This document shows positions 23,555-36,834 of a stretch of 64,000 nt of DNA, piece by piece. How positions within the stretch are numbered: the stretch's first letter is position 1; each line of letters opens with the position of its first letter. The notes under the pieces were generated by a model. It saw nothing but the letters and a program-made list of their open reading frames with translations. It ran no database searches and was not told the DNA's origin. Both the position numbers and the translations under genes were made by a program. The stretch is from Pisaster brevispinus (taxonomy: Eukaryota; Echinodermata; Asteroidea; Forcipulatida; Asteriidae): the NCBI GenBank assembly GCA_023634235.1, contig JAMKCF010000014.1, forward strand, positions 3,113,501-3,177,500, written 5' to 3'.

Positions 23555-25446
23555 TCAGGATGTGGCACTTGCCTTTCTGTACTTCACATGTAAATGCTTG
23601 GTGAGAGTTGGTGTAGTTTTAGTCGCCATGAAGACGATTTGCTCTAGGACATCATCCTTAAGACAGAATGTCCTCTTGATCTAAAAACACAAAAAATTAA
23701 AACACATAAATAATATTTTTAAAAACTTACCAAATTCAGAAAAAAAAGTTGTCCTCTCAGTGCTACTGGTCAGTAATTGCATTTTCATATCCGTAATAGT
23801 CAAAAGGGCGTTGCGTGAAAAATGTGTATAAGTTTGAATAAATAAATCAAAATCCACCAGTAAATGTTTTTCTTAGAAACTGAATGGTTCTTCTTGCCAA
23901 ACAATAACTTTGGGGACCACTCTTGATCCGTAAACTCCATTTACCAGGAGCTCCAAACTATGCAAAAGCAATTTATGAAATCCACACAAACTTTACTAAC
24001 GACCCTATAGTCCTGAGCCGAGGATTTATGTGATGGCTTCTGGAGGATTTGAAAAAGTTGATTATTTACCTCGGTTGTTTCCGGCTCGTTTGCGAAGCTC
24101 ATTCTACAGAGAAACTTTGTCCCAAATGTCACTGACGTCCCGTCAACCTCTCCTTCTTCCAAATCCACAAGGCCTGAAAAAAAATTAAGGAACAAATCGG
24201 AAGTTTAGCTATTACCTTCACTTTCAGGAAGAGCTCTGGAATTGAAAAACTTAAAAATACATGGACTGCAAGTTCCATGTTTCATGCACTAAAAGAACCC
24301 AGAACACTTATCATGGAAGGGTAGGCGTTAACCCGGTGTTTCTGGTTCATCACAAGCACCCTTGTTTACAGATTTCCTCAGTCTTGCGAGCTACAGAAAT
24401 CATTACCAGAAATAATAGCATAATATAATAACAGCTAAAGTAGAACACAGTTATGTCGTCGAAACAAAGTCTTACTCTAGGCTCACCAATATTCTGTGCA
24501 CAGATGTACGCTACCTCCTTAGTTCCTGGCTTGATACGGAAGAATCCACTTTCTCTGTGAAGAGGCTTACTGGACTTGGTATCCCATGCTTCTGAGCTAC
24601 AAGGAAAAAATGAGCATATTTAAAAACCAACTCTTTAGAGTCAAACATTGGTATGCCAGAGAAGTCGTAAGAGGACAGCAAAACAAAGAACTACAGACTC
24701 AGGACTTCAGATTGTATTCTTTATGAGCAGAACCTTTTCATAACAGTGCTAGATTTATAACGAGGGTTGACTTCAAATGGGACAAAACAATGGCTGCATT
24801 ATGGGAGAGCTCAGTAACTGCCATGTCGAGTGAACTCCAACTCCAAACTCTGCAAGAGCGACGCCAAATTCAGCGGCTTGTCACATTGCACAAAATCGTT
24901 CATAAAACAATGTAGACCTCCAGTTTGGGCGAGCATCTTAAGGTCAACAAAACAGGGTTATCAGCATCGATTACCAGAAATCACAATCCACATTCGCTCC
25001 GAATACCGTCACTCAAGACAAAATGCCACCGGAAGTCGTTTTTCCCAAAATGGAACCAGCTACCATACTCCACCAACAGTATCCCAGACTCCACTGAGAT
25101 TCTTGATGTCCTTACACCTGCTGACTAATCCCCATCTCAATCTTGCATTTTGTGTTGCTCCAGTTGGAGCTTAGAGAAATCATCTAATCAAGATCAAGGT
25201 CAAGATTATATAAAGCTCTTTTACCCAGTCTCCCACACCTGTTCCCTACCCATGGATTCAAGATGATCCCCAACTCAACTCACAAGAAATTTAACATCGG
25301 CTGACCGACATGTGAGACGTCCAACGTCTCCCTGTAGGTGAAGGGTCCGATGGTTGGGAACTCCCCATTAGCTTCAAATGAGTCCCAGCGCCCTAGAAGC
25401 CAAGTCAAGGGTTGGATTGCTTCATGTACGATCGCCATGATGGAAC
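23555..25446 (-). CDS. Nitrobindin-domain protein (THAP4 C-terminal type), 4 exons
   Basis: Minus-strand exons 25446-25284, 24596-24487, 24173-24070 and 23680-23555 have GT/AG borders and matching phases, ending in TGA at 23557-23555. They encode a complete nitrobindin beta-barrel: PLTWLLGRWDS, FPTIGPFTYRE, VSHVGQPMLNF, PLHRESGFFRIKPGTKEVAY, ICAQNIGLVDLEEGEVDG, RMSFANEPE and TLTKHLHVKYRK. This follows the C-terminal domain of human THAP4, which binds ferric heme and isomerises peroxynitrite to nitrate; the first His of HLH matches the proximal heme ligand. No THAP zinc finger is present. An ATG at 25438 lies in the first exon, but that exon begins with an acceptor (CACAG) and stays open upstream, so a further 5' exon is likely. 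From this ATG the protein would be about 164 residues. Confidence 0.92.
24730..25200 (+). mobile_element. Degenerate non-LTR retrotransposon C-terminus
   Basis: In the first intron of the core nitrobindin gene, antisense to it, the plus strand reads (with frameshifts) LQERRQIQRLVTLHKIVHKT, HSLRIPSLKTKCHRKSFFP and WNQLPYSTNSIPDSTEILDV. This is the order of motifs in the last part of many LINE reverse transcriptases (QERR...HK, FFP...WN.LP). It is 5' truncated and carries stops. Confidence 0.7.
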
Positions 25447-25609
25447 CTGTGAATATTGTGAACGAAATATAAAAACAGCATTTTAGCACTGTAATAGGCC
25501 CCATAGTGGTTGTCTCTTTTTCTCAAGTTGCAAACATGTTTCATTCCCTCACACTTTGAGCCTAGCATTAGCAGAGACTTTCTCTGAGGGCGAGGAAGGG
25601 CAAGGCAGG

Positions 25610-25830
25610 CAGAGCTCCCCCTTAACATTAGCCGGTGTTCTAGGGAAATCTGTCCCCCTCGAGATTCTGTCCCGCCTGTGGGAAATTTAACATGGGCTGA
25701 AAGAGGCTTATTCAAAAGAGGGTGCTATCAGAAGAAATGTGTAAACAGCTTACCGTACGGGGGGACAGAATATCGGGGGGAGGGGGGGCAGAATATCTTG
25801 GGGGGGGGACAGAATATCCTGCCACACCAG
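25610..25830. repeat. Repeat piece with CTGTCCCCC units
   Basis: CTGTCCCCC / GGGGGACAG motifs occur at both ends in opposite orientation, and GGTGTGGCAGGA with ATTCTGTCCCCC (minus strand near 25800-25835) matches plus strand 19777-19812. It is probably a foldback repeat interrupted by G-runs. No coding sense. Confidence 0.45.
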
Positions 25831-28139
25831 CATGTGTTTTTTGTCTGTGTCAGTGAAAAATGCTATGGGCTAGCACAACTTCTCAACCTGCCCTTTGGTC
25901 TCCTCAAAACTGTGCAACCAACTTGTTTGAAATGCTCATATTTTGTCCTTTCGAATGGAAATGTGTATGTGAATGTTAATGGCCGAATAAAGAAGAGTTA
26001 TTTTTTTTATCCAATACCGGCACTCCGAGTCTGACATGCATTTTGTTCAGATGGAGACTAGCGCACAGTAAAAACCCGCGCAAGTTGTTAGCTTGCCCGC
26101 GCACTAATGGCGCACCAATGGCGCAAGTTTTGCGCAAGTTTGACACTTGCGCGGATTTCTACTTTGCGCTCAACAGTAACAAATCTCACCCCACCCCGCC
26201 CAACCTACTTCCATTTTATCATGCAAATGACGCATTTGGCCCTATAGTTTTATTAAGATTCTATCGTCTTAATTGCCAAAGTTATTGGTAAAGGAAACTA
26301 CACAAATATTTCGGAAAGAAAGAGAGTGATTGCGTATCTCTGTCACACTCCCCTTGCCCCCGCCCACTTTTTTTGTCAAACAAAAACTGGGGAAAAAAAA
26401 AAAAATCAGGTGCTCTTAATCCCAGTTCCAACCCAGCCAGCATAGCTCTCCAGGGGAATAAAAATGTTTGGTAACCAGTTTAGTAGAATACAGTACTCTA
26501 GTGCTATAGTAGGACATGCTCATAACAAGAACAACTAGTTTATCAAGCAAATTAGCCCGTGCCACTCACCTTTACGCGCAAGCTTTGTTTTTACCCGACG
26601 ACGACCACCGTTGTGTTGGTCGAGCGCCCTCTGTAGATTGTCTTTTCATAAACAAGAACTTTTCAAACTTTATTAGTTGAGAAAAGACGTAGCGCTAAAA
26701 GAACGGTGTGCAAGTATTGCCTAACAGATGGTTTGAAGAACATAGTTTCATTTCCAATTATATTAAATCGAAATCAAACATTTTTTATTACGAAAAAAAA
26801 AAAGTTCTTATTTTCGATACTTCAAGCTTTGTCAACTGGTCTATTATTGGAGTTCTGGATCGGTAGAGGGCGTCCTTGTTTGCCACCATAAAGTCGGTGG
26901 TCGGCATCATGGCATGGCACGTTTACTCTATGGCTACATGAGATATTAATCAATTTTGAGTTTTTCACAGGAAAAACAATAACTATATATGAGGTTGTTT
27001 TTAGTTGAATGGACAATGGTACTTATAAAATGAGACAAAGTTCTCAGATGCAGCACCGATTGTGATTGGGGAAGGGAGGTACCACGACCCAGGTGCAGTG
27101 GTGCACCAAAAGAGGACTGTCCATTGAAGACTGAGGCAATTTTACGAGCAACCACATTCGGGAAAACATTCAAGAAGAAAACAACTCACTCAGAAATTAT
27201 AATTTTCACATAATTTCGGGGGGGGGGGTTGTAAGATCACTTTTAGACAAATCTATCATATGCAACAGCATTTATTATTATTATTTTTTTTTACAGAATG
27301 GGTTGTCTCTTTTGTGCTGCTCACTGTACAAATCACAAACTGTCTTTTTATGATTGTCGTTTTATTGTTTGGTGGTGGTGGTGGTGGGTTTTTGTTTGTT
27401 TTTTTTTTTTTACTATTGCCTGGGCTGGGCAGATTTTATACTAATTAATTTTCTCGTAACTGTAATTTTTACACAAGGCCTAGCGGGTGTAACATTTTTC
27501 ATGAATTTGAACGTACATCTATGTCTGTTTTGTTTTTGTTTTTTTGTATTTCAAAGTTAAAGTCTGTTTTAAGATTTGTACTAAAATTTAACTTTACCAT
27601 TCACTAAAATTTAGATACATTCAACTTATTAACCTTGGAGCTTAATAGAATCACAATACACTACTTATCTGCAGGGCATTGTAATGTTGCCAACAGTCAG
27701 ACAAAAGGAAAATGTGCTGTTTGCACTTATTAATACAAAACATCTTTTAAAGTTATTTTCTCTTCTGAGGGTCAGTAGAAACCAATCATTTATTTATAAT
27801 TGTTGTTGTTTGGGGGGGGGTGGGGTGGTTTAGATAATGGGCACACCTTTTCGTTTGAAAATGGAAGATTTTTTTCCAATTTTAGAATAATTCGAACATA
27901 AAGATAGCGATCAAAATACCTTTTGAAAAAAATATTTATACCACAAGCTGCTGTTTATTTAATTTAAACTGACGTGTCATTTGTAGAGATTGATCCCATT
28001 ATCACGAGAATTTCTCATCGAGGCATTTTGCAATAAAAAAACAAATTCCCCCGGAAAACATAACGTCATCGGGCTTCTAGATCTTTCGATGCCTTTCGAA
28101 ATTTAAATAATATATAAAAAAAATTAAGGAAAGAAAATA

Positions 28140-29115
28140 GTTCCGTCTATGGGATTTCCATTATGTCATTAAAATCTATTATTAGAAACACCACTCCCCC
28201 ATCTTCGCTACCAATCACCCCAACTGGATATTTTTTTTCATCATTTCTCGAGAGATGTATTTAGTTCAAAATTTCAATGCCGTATCAAGACTAGTTTGTT
28301 ACAGTTTTGCCTAATCTGTTTTGGGTTGGTTTTTGGGGGTGTTTTTCTTTTATATATTAATTTCCGTAATACCTTCAACTCCGCCAACCATAAACAAAAC
28401 CCACCAACACAACTCTCCACACAAGCAGACTTTCATCTCATGGCTTCACCAGCATAAATAGTTATGAAAACTGGTGGGGATGTATTTTTTATGTATTTTT
28501 TATTTGTTTTCTTTTGTACAGCACACAATAAGCTAGTTTTGTTTGCATTCGAGATACATTTTAAAATGAGGTGTATCAATTGAGAGACACGTCGATTACC
28601 TCGTTCTCATTTAGTTTTTCTCATTCTTTTTTTACCACGTTGCCCGTGGAAAATGGTCCTTTTTTACCATCCCCGGTCCTAAGTGGGGTTGTACCCCCCC
28701 CCCCAAAAAAAAGAAAGACAGGCCTCCCTTCTCACCCCTCCATCATTTCATGTCCAGTGTTTTTGTTGTGGTTTTTTTAAGAACAATTATGAGGTTTTAG
28801 ACGTTGCGTAAATGAATTTCTTTCCACAGGAAAATCCCATAGGGGTTGCAAAACAATTCATTCATGGATAGCAAAAAGTAGTCCCGGTCACGGGATTTCC
28901 ATGATGTCGAAACCTCCCGTAAACCCGGTGGAAATTCCCAGTTCTTTTTATAGCATATACGTAACTGGGCCAACACCCCCACCCTCCTCCATGTCCTCCC
29001 CTTGTCCCAATCGTCCAATGCAACCATATTCCAAACTGGTCGAAACTTCATCAAAAAGTTTTCCCATTTATGCCACAGGAAATTGAAACTGAGCAATGTA
29101 GATTAAGTCCGTTTT
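28140..29115. repeat. Low-complexity and foldback repeat pieces
   Basis: GGGATTTCCATTATGTC at about 28152 and GGGATTTCCATGATGTC at about 28893 are near-identical, and AAAATCCCATAGGGG at 28830 is inverted relative to them. The open frames here (28901-29086 plus, 28797-29096 minus) overlap these repeats and lack splice context. I read the stretch as transposon debris. Confidence 0.35.
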
Positions 29116-30017
29116 TCACCCCCCCCCGAAAAACTACAATTAAGTGAAAAGTTATAATCGTTCCATTTTCAAAATTGCCTACCTCAATGTCCACCGAATC
29201 AACCATACTTGCTCAGATATGTTACCATTCGTGCAGCATCCTGTTCTATTCTTTTCATTGTCACCGGTAGTAAACAAGATGGCGAGCGTGAGATGTATTT
29301 TTGGCTTGTTATTTCGTTCACGCATTAGTTCATGCATAATGCCACCCTGTTAATAGCTCCTATGTTTTCACTCTTTTTGTAATTGTGTTTTGACCTATAC
29401 GATGATATGACGTTTATTCACACTGGGTGCACCCTTACCGGGGTTTATTTGCCTAGCTTTTCCAAATTCGCCACTTCTCTTTTTACAAATTATGAGAAGA
29501 AAGAAAACAATTCACGTGTCTAAACAGCACAAAACTGGTTAGTAAGCATTTTTGTTAACAAAATGGATGATTGGTCCGTGTGTTTTCATCCTGTGTTTAC
29601 TGGCACAGTCATGAACCTGACCGCATAAATAATATACAAATCAATTATTGTGTACTTGTCACTTTGCGATTGGTTGGTCGTGTCTACGTCATCCCGCTAG
29701 CCCCAGCCGCACCCTAAGCATCGCTGGTTCGAGGCCTTACGTCGAAAGCATTCCCACCAACATAAATTGTCTTTTAAAATGATTTCAACTTCAAGGTAGA
29801 ACTCATTCTTCAATTAAGATAATTGTTGAGGACGTTTTCAGTCGGATTGTAGTTTTATGGCAGTCTCATCACCCATCAAAATTCAACCAGATTGCACTGT
29901 GCGGACAAAGAAGGTGCAGTATAGCATACCACTTCCTACTACTTCACTACAAACCAAGCGTCGCATCTGTGAATGGTGACATTTGAACTGTTAGAGTTTA
30001 GACTTGGTGTCCCACAG

Positions 30018-31489
30018 TCATCGTTATATGCAAGCTTGCATCAAAATGTGGACAACCTAGAACTTCAAGCAGTGGTACATATCATAACTGTACAATATTC
30101 AAATTCATAACAAAGAACGGTAAAGGGTATTTTTGGTCCATACACGGAAATCTTGTGTCACGCGAAAACGTTCCGCTTGCCGCTGTTGTGTTCTACATCG
30201 CCCAGCAGACAGTTTCTCGTCGCCTACACAAAGAAATCCGTGCCGTCAACGGCGCAACTATAGCTTCGTTCACCAATAAGCTAGACATTTGTACCCTAAA
30301 GATGACATCAGATAATCGGCAAGAATCGTCGTACGATCTAGAGACATGCGATGTGAAGCTTTCTCACTCTAAACACCCGTACTCTTGTGGCATGTCTGGT
30401 GTGTACGATCGACGCATGTTTGAGATATCAGAGAGAGACAAACCCGTCCAAGGTAATTAAATGCCGTTCTTATGTCTACATTCACAACCAAGCGCCATAA
30501 TTACCAATGTAAAGTTATTGAGGTTTTTATACACAAATGTATGTTCCTTTGCAAACCTCAATTATACACCCCCAAATGACCCGATAAAGTGCGTTAAATC
30601 TAGAACAAACACAAACATGCCTTTGTCGACAATTTTAGAAATCAAAAATTAACCCGTAACCAAACACTTGTGGGTAATTTACTAAACCGACAAGCGTTCC
30701 CAATGATGTATATTTATTAGTATTGTAATCAATGGTCAAATACTTTCACATTCACATTGCCGTTACACGGGAAACAAGTTAAACTTTATAACAGTTATTT
30801 TAAAAAATCTGTTTAAGTATACCAGAATGCACAATGACGTGTCTAAATTTAGCAAATTGTAAAGTGCATCTCAGTTGTATCTACAGCTTAGGGTAGAAAA
30901 GCCTTTGCCGCGAGCGGGAGAAAGTATAATTATTAGTGTGCAAAAGGTTAATCATGTCATGGGACAATTTAGCACACATCTTGTTCGGCTGTTATGGCTG
31001 CTTTTTGACATCGGTCTTATCCTAGTCGGCAATATGATAAGACCGATAATGAAAGAGAGCAATGACAGTCCAACAAAGTGGACTAGGCACAATCTTCCAG
31101 AAATCTCTACGGTGTAGGTTTTCCTCAAGAACAAAACAAGAAAATAACGTCAATAAGTGTGCCATTTCTTTGAAGCTTGCGCTATAAGAAAAGTATGTTT
31201 CAAAGACATATAGAAAGAAACAAAATCAGCATCTAATAAAAAAAAAACAATTAAACTGCCGAAGTGGCGTGATATAGCTGCGAAAATGCAAATACTAAAA
31301 CCAAAGTTCATTGTAAAACAGCCTAATGTAGTTCTTTGTCGTTCCTTTGTTCGTTCAGGGTCTCGAGACCAATGGGTTGGACAACGGTTTCAACGGCGAC
31401 ACATAGACGGTACGCTGACTAGCAACCTCTTCAACCCTGCTCGCGTGGAAAGTCAGACATCGCACACCACCAGCACAACCCGACACTGA
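30018..31489 (+). CDS. Unrecognised Cys-containing protein, last two exons
   Basis: Two plus-strand exons are joined by phase: 30018-30452, from a CCCACAG acceptor to the donor CAAG|GTAATT, and 31361-31489, from TTCGTTCAG to a TGA. Together they give about 188 residues. An in-frame stop lies just upstream of the acceptor and there is no early ATG, so at least one 5' exon is missing. Visible features include NGKGYFWSIHGN, LAAVVFYIAQQTVSRRLHK, LDICTLKMTSDN, DLETCDVKL and SCGMSGVYDRRMFEI, several cysteines (SKCGQP, HNCTIFKF, LDICTL, LETCDV, YSCGMS) and a polar Thr/Ser/His tail. I do not recognise a family. The spaced cysteines and short hydrophobic strands suggest a compact beta-rich, possibly secreted, fold, but that is inference. 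It would be nested in the nitrobindin gene if the 57-kb exon belongs there. Confidence 0.6.
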
Positions 31490-33360
31490 TGCTTGACCTG
31501 TGAACTGAACATTATGAGAACATTCAAGAGTCATTTCGGATCATGTTCCGTTTATTCACCACTGCCCAAGTTCCATGCAGATTTTGAACAGTTGCTGAAA
31601 ATGTTATAATTAGTCGACCAAGTTATTCCATGTCAGTCCCACTGACATTTCTCAAGATTTCTCAAAACAAATCAATTTGACAAGAGTAGCTTTTCGGTTG
31701 TATCTACCACTTTGCCATACAGACAAAAGACAAAGGTGAAAACCATAAGATTTCTATTCACCATGATCTTTATTGGAGTTGACAGTGCGGGGGACCATAC
31801 ACGCGTTGGACACGTGCCACCATGCAGCCCATGGACGGCCGGTGACTAAAGCCTCTGGCTCTGGGTCATTTTATCGGCCACTAACACAAATTGAACCAAT
31901 CATTGTCAGGGTTCATGCTTTAATTCATGTTAACAACAGTTTGGGTCCAGTAACTGAAACGTGTGAGCGAGACCGTTTGAGTTCCTAGTTGTCAATGGTT
32001 CTATTTTTGTAGAACCACGTCGTGAATAATGAGGCTACCCTTTTCAAATGACGGGTTGTGTAACACTACAAGTTTATAATTTTATATCTGGCCAAATTCT
32101 TCTCCAAATGCAGCTGGAAAAGAGGAAACTTTTTCTTGATATCAGGTTGGAGACACCTAAGTTTACTGTTTACCGAATACCTGTCCTGAAAGTTACCTAC
32201 TTTATGCAGCCCACACTAAGTTGTTAAAATGTTACACAAACTTGTCTTGGTTGTGTTTGGTTTTGTATTATGTATTTTGCTTTTATTATTTTTATGGATA
32301 TACACATATGTTCATGTTTTTAGGTTTATATTTTGTCTTTTAGGAGTACAAATTTCCAAGATAATCTCTAGGTCCATGCTTGTATTTGATTTGCTGGTTG
32401 TTGCGGTATTTTCACCCGAAACAGCCCCACTCTGCATCAGGCGCTTATTCCTTACTTATTGGAGTAAATTGACAATCGTAGAACAAACAAATATACTGAG
32501 CATGCTCTGTAAATGCTGTTGGCAAAATGGAGATCTGACAAATTGCGGAATTTAGACGTTTTGTAAGGACATTTCTCCTAAAAAACTGCAGATTCTTGCA
32601 CTTTGGACAACAGAGCATGGTAAAGTATGTTATTTTGAATGTTTGTTGTGCTAACTAAAGTCAAGTTTAATTAAAAGTCTTTCTCAAAATGTGTTAATTT
32701 GAAGAAAAACCTTCTCCTGGACCGTCTAAATTTCCTGTTGGAAACAACATTTCACACGCGCAAAAACAGTACTGCTTGTGGTTTCGTACTGTACTTCATG
32801 TGCTAGTTGTTATTTATGCACATGGATCACCAGAACCCCAATTTTCGACCAGTTTGGTATGTAGATTTGACATCTTTTAACACATGGTATTTCGCTTTGT
32901 AATGTTCATATTTTTTTTGCACAAAGACGGGCCTCATGTTGGAAAAATTACAAATTTAATTTTGACTGGATTTCATGAGGCCCAAGAGTGGCACTAAAAA
33001 TCCACTGCTTAATTTTTTTTTTTCATTCTTTTCACAATAATCGATCATTAATTGATACCCAAATGTTTAAATTATACACACGAAAATGTAGTATTAAAAG
33101 TGTTCATGGCTTATTTTATCTGAACTTGAAAGCAATATCTTCAAAAATATCACGAAGTTGAACATTTCCCACAATATACACTTTGTCACATGTGGTCACC
33201 ATTAAAAGAAATATGGAATAGATGTCTTATTGTACATGTGCAGAGCACTGTTACTTTTGTTGCATTCTAACTATTATTATAATAAACAAATTAGCAAAAA
33301 TAGTGTTATAAATTGACACAGATTGTTCAAGTAATTTGAAAATAAAATGTTGTACATTGT
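31490..33360 (+). other. Probable 3' UTR of the 30-31 kb gene
   Basis: No further coding exon is visible. AATAAA occurs at 33341-33346 (and AATAAAC near 33279), followed by a (TG)n microsatellite at about 33377-33405. Assignment of the UTR end is a guess from signal position. Confidence 0.35.
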
Positions 33361-36300
33361 TTGATACAAAACATTTTGTATGTGTGTGTGTGTGTGTGTG
33401 TGTGTTTTCTTTTCAAGATGTGTGTAGTGCATGCTACATTTTAATTATTGGGGGGGGGGGTATTTTTTACATAAATATCAAAACAGTAATCTGTTGTGTC
33501 CCTGCTTGACTTGGCAGTCCTGAAGTTTGTGCATACCTCTTATGGTTTATAAAAAAGGCTAAATGCGAGGAACAAAAACCTGATTAAAAAAATATACATA
33601 TCAATCAATGTTAATACTAGTTCTTATAAGTTCAAACAACTATACCCAACAATTAAAGAGTGGTTTTGAATTAGGTCAAAGATAAAAGAGAACCAAATTA
33701 TAGTCAGGATTTTACTTTCCCTTGAAATGATAGGGGGCCTAGACCTAGAAACAACTCATTTATTAAGTGTCCCCAAAACTGACTGGTTTCAAAAATACTA
33801 AAAATGATTAACCACCAACATTGATGCTAAGCATGGTCTGCCAGATGTAAACAAACTTCTATTTTTAGGTTCATGTTCCAGTCAGACAATCCTTGAAGGA
33901 AGCCAGACTGAATGTGCACATGGTTTACATATGGACCTCAGTTTATGCATGCCACACAGGGATGTGATAGGTCACCTGATCATTGTTGAGGTAGTGCAGC
34001 TCCTATGCACATAGGTCACACACTGGATTTCAGCACAATATTTGTATTACAGGGACCGCCATGAAAATTCACACTCTCAATAAAGGGTGTAACAAAAAAC
34101 ATAACAAAACCATTCACAACACAAGATTTAATTTCATGCACCTTCCAATGAGATTTAAAATTGTGTTGTATGTTAATGAATATTAAGCAAGGGATGCCTG
34201 TCATTCCAAACTGCAGTTTTTAAGAGCAAAGTGCAGTAGCCTATAGGCCTATGTTGTAAGGGACCACCTTATAAAACCTATAGCTGGGTTTTGTAAATGC
34301 AGGGTTGCTTTGTGGCTTTGTTTTCACCCCTAAAGAATTAAAAATGGAGAGAGTAGGCCCATGTTAAAACAAATAATATGGATGCTTTTAATCATGAACA
34401 CTTCAATTTTTGTTTTACTTTTTAGTCTTTGGTCTTGGCCCATACATTTTTCTCACTGCATGAACAACAAGTAGTTAATTTAGAGCCACCATTTTTTATA
34501 TTGCATGTACGTGTCGTTACATACAGTAGGTACATGTACATGTACATTTCAAAGCTTACAAGGATTATTTTACATCTAAGGTGACATTTTACACTGTTAG
34601 TGTTACCACAACAACTGGCTATTCACTGGCATTTATTTATTTAGGGCCTATTGTTAGAAAACGGGTTTGTTTTAATTCTATCTTATTGTTTTTATGAGCA
34701 ATAAATTGCTTGTATATAAGCCATTGTTGATTCAACATCAGCCTGATGACTTGTTTTGTATGAAAACAATGATTATCATGCACTCGAACATGTTGAAGGG
34801 GCTGCACCTAGTTACTGCACGCATGCCCCCCCCCCCCCCCCCCCCCGTGTCATATCTACATGTATGGAGTTAGCGCGTGCATGCTTTAACTGGGTGAGAG
34901 TTCATAATTCCATGTACAGCTACAGGCCTGCTGTAACTATGACGAATATTTAAGAATCCTCACAACAAACACGGTTACAATACATGTACATGTACACGCC
35001 GTACACCCATTATTGTGTGTGTACATGTACGTACGTGTGGATGTACATATAATGGTAATTACCATCAGAGTGGGGAAAGTAGAACAAAGGAATACAAAAG
35101 GGACAATGCTGTCCTCACATTGGAATCCTTTGTATTTTTGTGTTCTCACATTTTTTCATGCGCTAAGTCTATGGAGAGTGTTAAGTTAGAGGGACAAAGG
35201 AAAGTCCTCACATAGATAGCAATAAATTTATACACATACATGTACATACACATGTACATGTACATACATGTACATGGACATGTCAGAACTAAGACTCTCA
35301 TCATTTCAGAGCAAACAGTGTTTTATATAGACCCAATTCTTGTAATGTAATCCCCCAAAATGGACGATTTTTGTGCATTCAGCATGTTGCACAGGCCTGC
35401 ATCTTTTCAGCCGATCAGCTGATTGACTGTTTTTCTTTAATAAAGATGAAATAGAAAATTTAAACCACTCTACAAAGGTTAAGTGCTGTTGACCTTTAAA
35501 TTTTGTTTTAAGGCAAATTATAAACAACTATATGTACGGTTGGATACTTATGTACTCATTTGCATAATGTCCAGGTGAAAGATATGTGGGACCAAAAGGC
35601 TGTATTTTGTACCAGTAGTTGAAAAACTGATCACGAAAGCATGTAAACATGGTTAAGCCTGTTTGGTTCTGTGTGCATGTGCAATGTACATATGTAAGGT
35701 CATGAAGGTCAATGTACATGTATCCAATGCACTGTACGTACATTGTATATTTTACAATGTACATTTTACAATGTACATGTAATCTCATAATTTGTTTTTA
35801 TTTTTTTGAAAACATAATTAAACATTTAATTTAACATGTCTTCTGTAAAAAAAATGATGAAAACATTCAATGAGATTTGTTGAGTGTCTTGTATGAAAAT
35901 AGTGCTGTGTACACAGGTACTCATGACAAGCACACAATGGGGGCAATGTTTTCTTGCTGCCAATGTACTGTTTTCTTGAGTTGGGATGCTTGACAATGTT
36001 TAAAATCCCATTAACTTCGTGCTTTAAAAAGAAAGCTCCTTTAGTTCAGTTGAGTTGATTTCCTGTAACTGCGAGGTTGATAGTCCCAGCATAAAAACAA
36101 ACATACATTAAATAATTTCTATTAATGCCCATAAAAAGTAACTTTTTTACAGAATTCTTTATTTAAACTTGTCACTGTTTTCATGAAGTGACGTTTGCCA
36201 GTTTAAAAATTACAAACTCTTGCAAATCGGTATTTGGAAAAATATTCATTAATAAACATTCTTGAACAGCAAGTTTCAGGACCTAATGCACAGCAGTTTT

Positions 36301-36380
36301 TTAGTTACACTAATTAGAATGACTGGCATCACTAGATTTGCCATTTTGCACAAAGCGGCATCTACGATACCCCCACTTTA
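33360..36380. other. Gene-free AT-rich stretch with ACATGTAC microsatellites
   Basis: Contains a (TG)n tract (33377-33405), a run of 18 C (34829-34846) and many GTACATGTAC-type palindromic tracts (34528-34545, 34979-35000, 35237-35283, 35674-35780). A fragment of the TTAA-MITE family (ACTGGGTGAGAGTTCATAAT) lies near 34890-34940. I see no supportable exon. Confidence 0.5.
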
Positions 36381-36720
36381 AAGGGACACACCGGCTTACT
36401 GTTTACCTAATATAGTATAAATGTGGAATGACAGACAACAATTTTTAAATGGTTGTTGTAAAAAAAAAATCATCCAAATATCATGTAATTAACGAAAAAT
36501 GTGAAGAAGAAAAAAACCCGGTCAAAGGTCAGCTTGTACGCTTTTCCAGCCGTTGCAACTGTCAAGTTTACGTGACAATGTTGCGCAATTTTGTAAGTAG
36601 ACTGGTGCTCTGTTTATGTATCAATTATAACAATGGTGAGGCATGAGGACCCAGACTTCATATCCATCAAGCACAAATTCACGTGTAAATAAAAAAAACA
36701 GACATGAACGGACGTCAGTC

Positions 36721-36834
36721 CATAGAGCAAGGTTCCTTGCTCTATGGTCAGTCCTAGTCGAAGTCCGCTCGCGGTCGTACATGTAACCAATAACTGTTTC
36801 GGTTGAACTTACCATTGAAACAGTTATTGGTTAC
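36721..36834. repeat. Two adjacent near-perfect hairpins
   Basis: CATAGAGCAAGG and CCTTGCTCTATG form a 12-13 bp stem with a TT loop (36721-36746). Next to it, GTAACCAATAACTGTTTC (36783-36800) pairs perfectly with 36817-36834; the stem continues outward as CGCGGTC/GACCGCG after a 6-base bulge. Both are inside the TTAA element. Confidence 0.85.

Noticed and set aside
28797..29096. 99-codon minus-strand ORF
   Set aside because: Overlaps foldback repeats on both strands, lacks splice context and family similarity.
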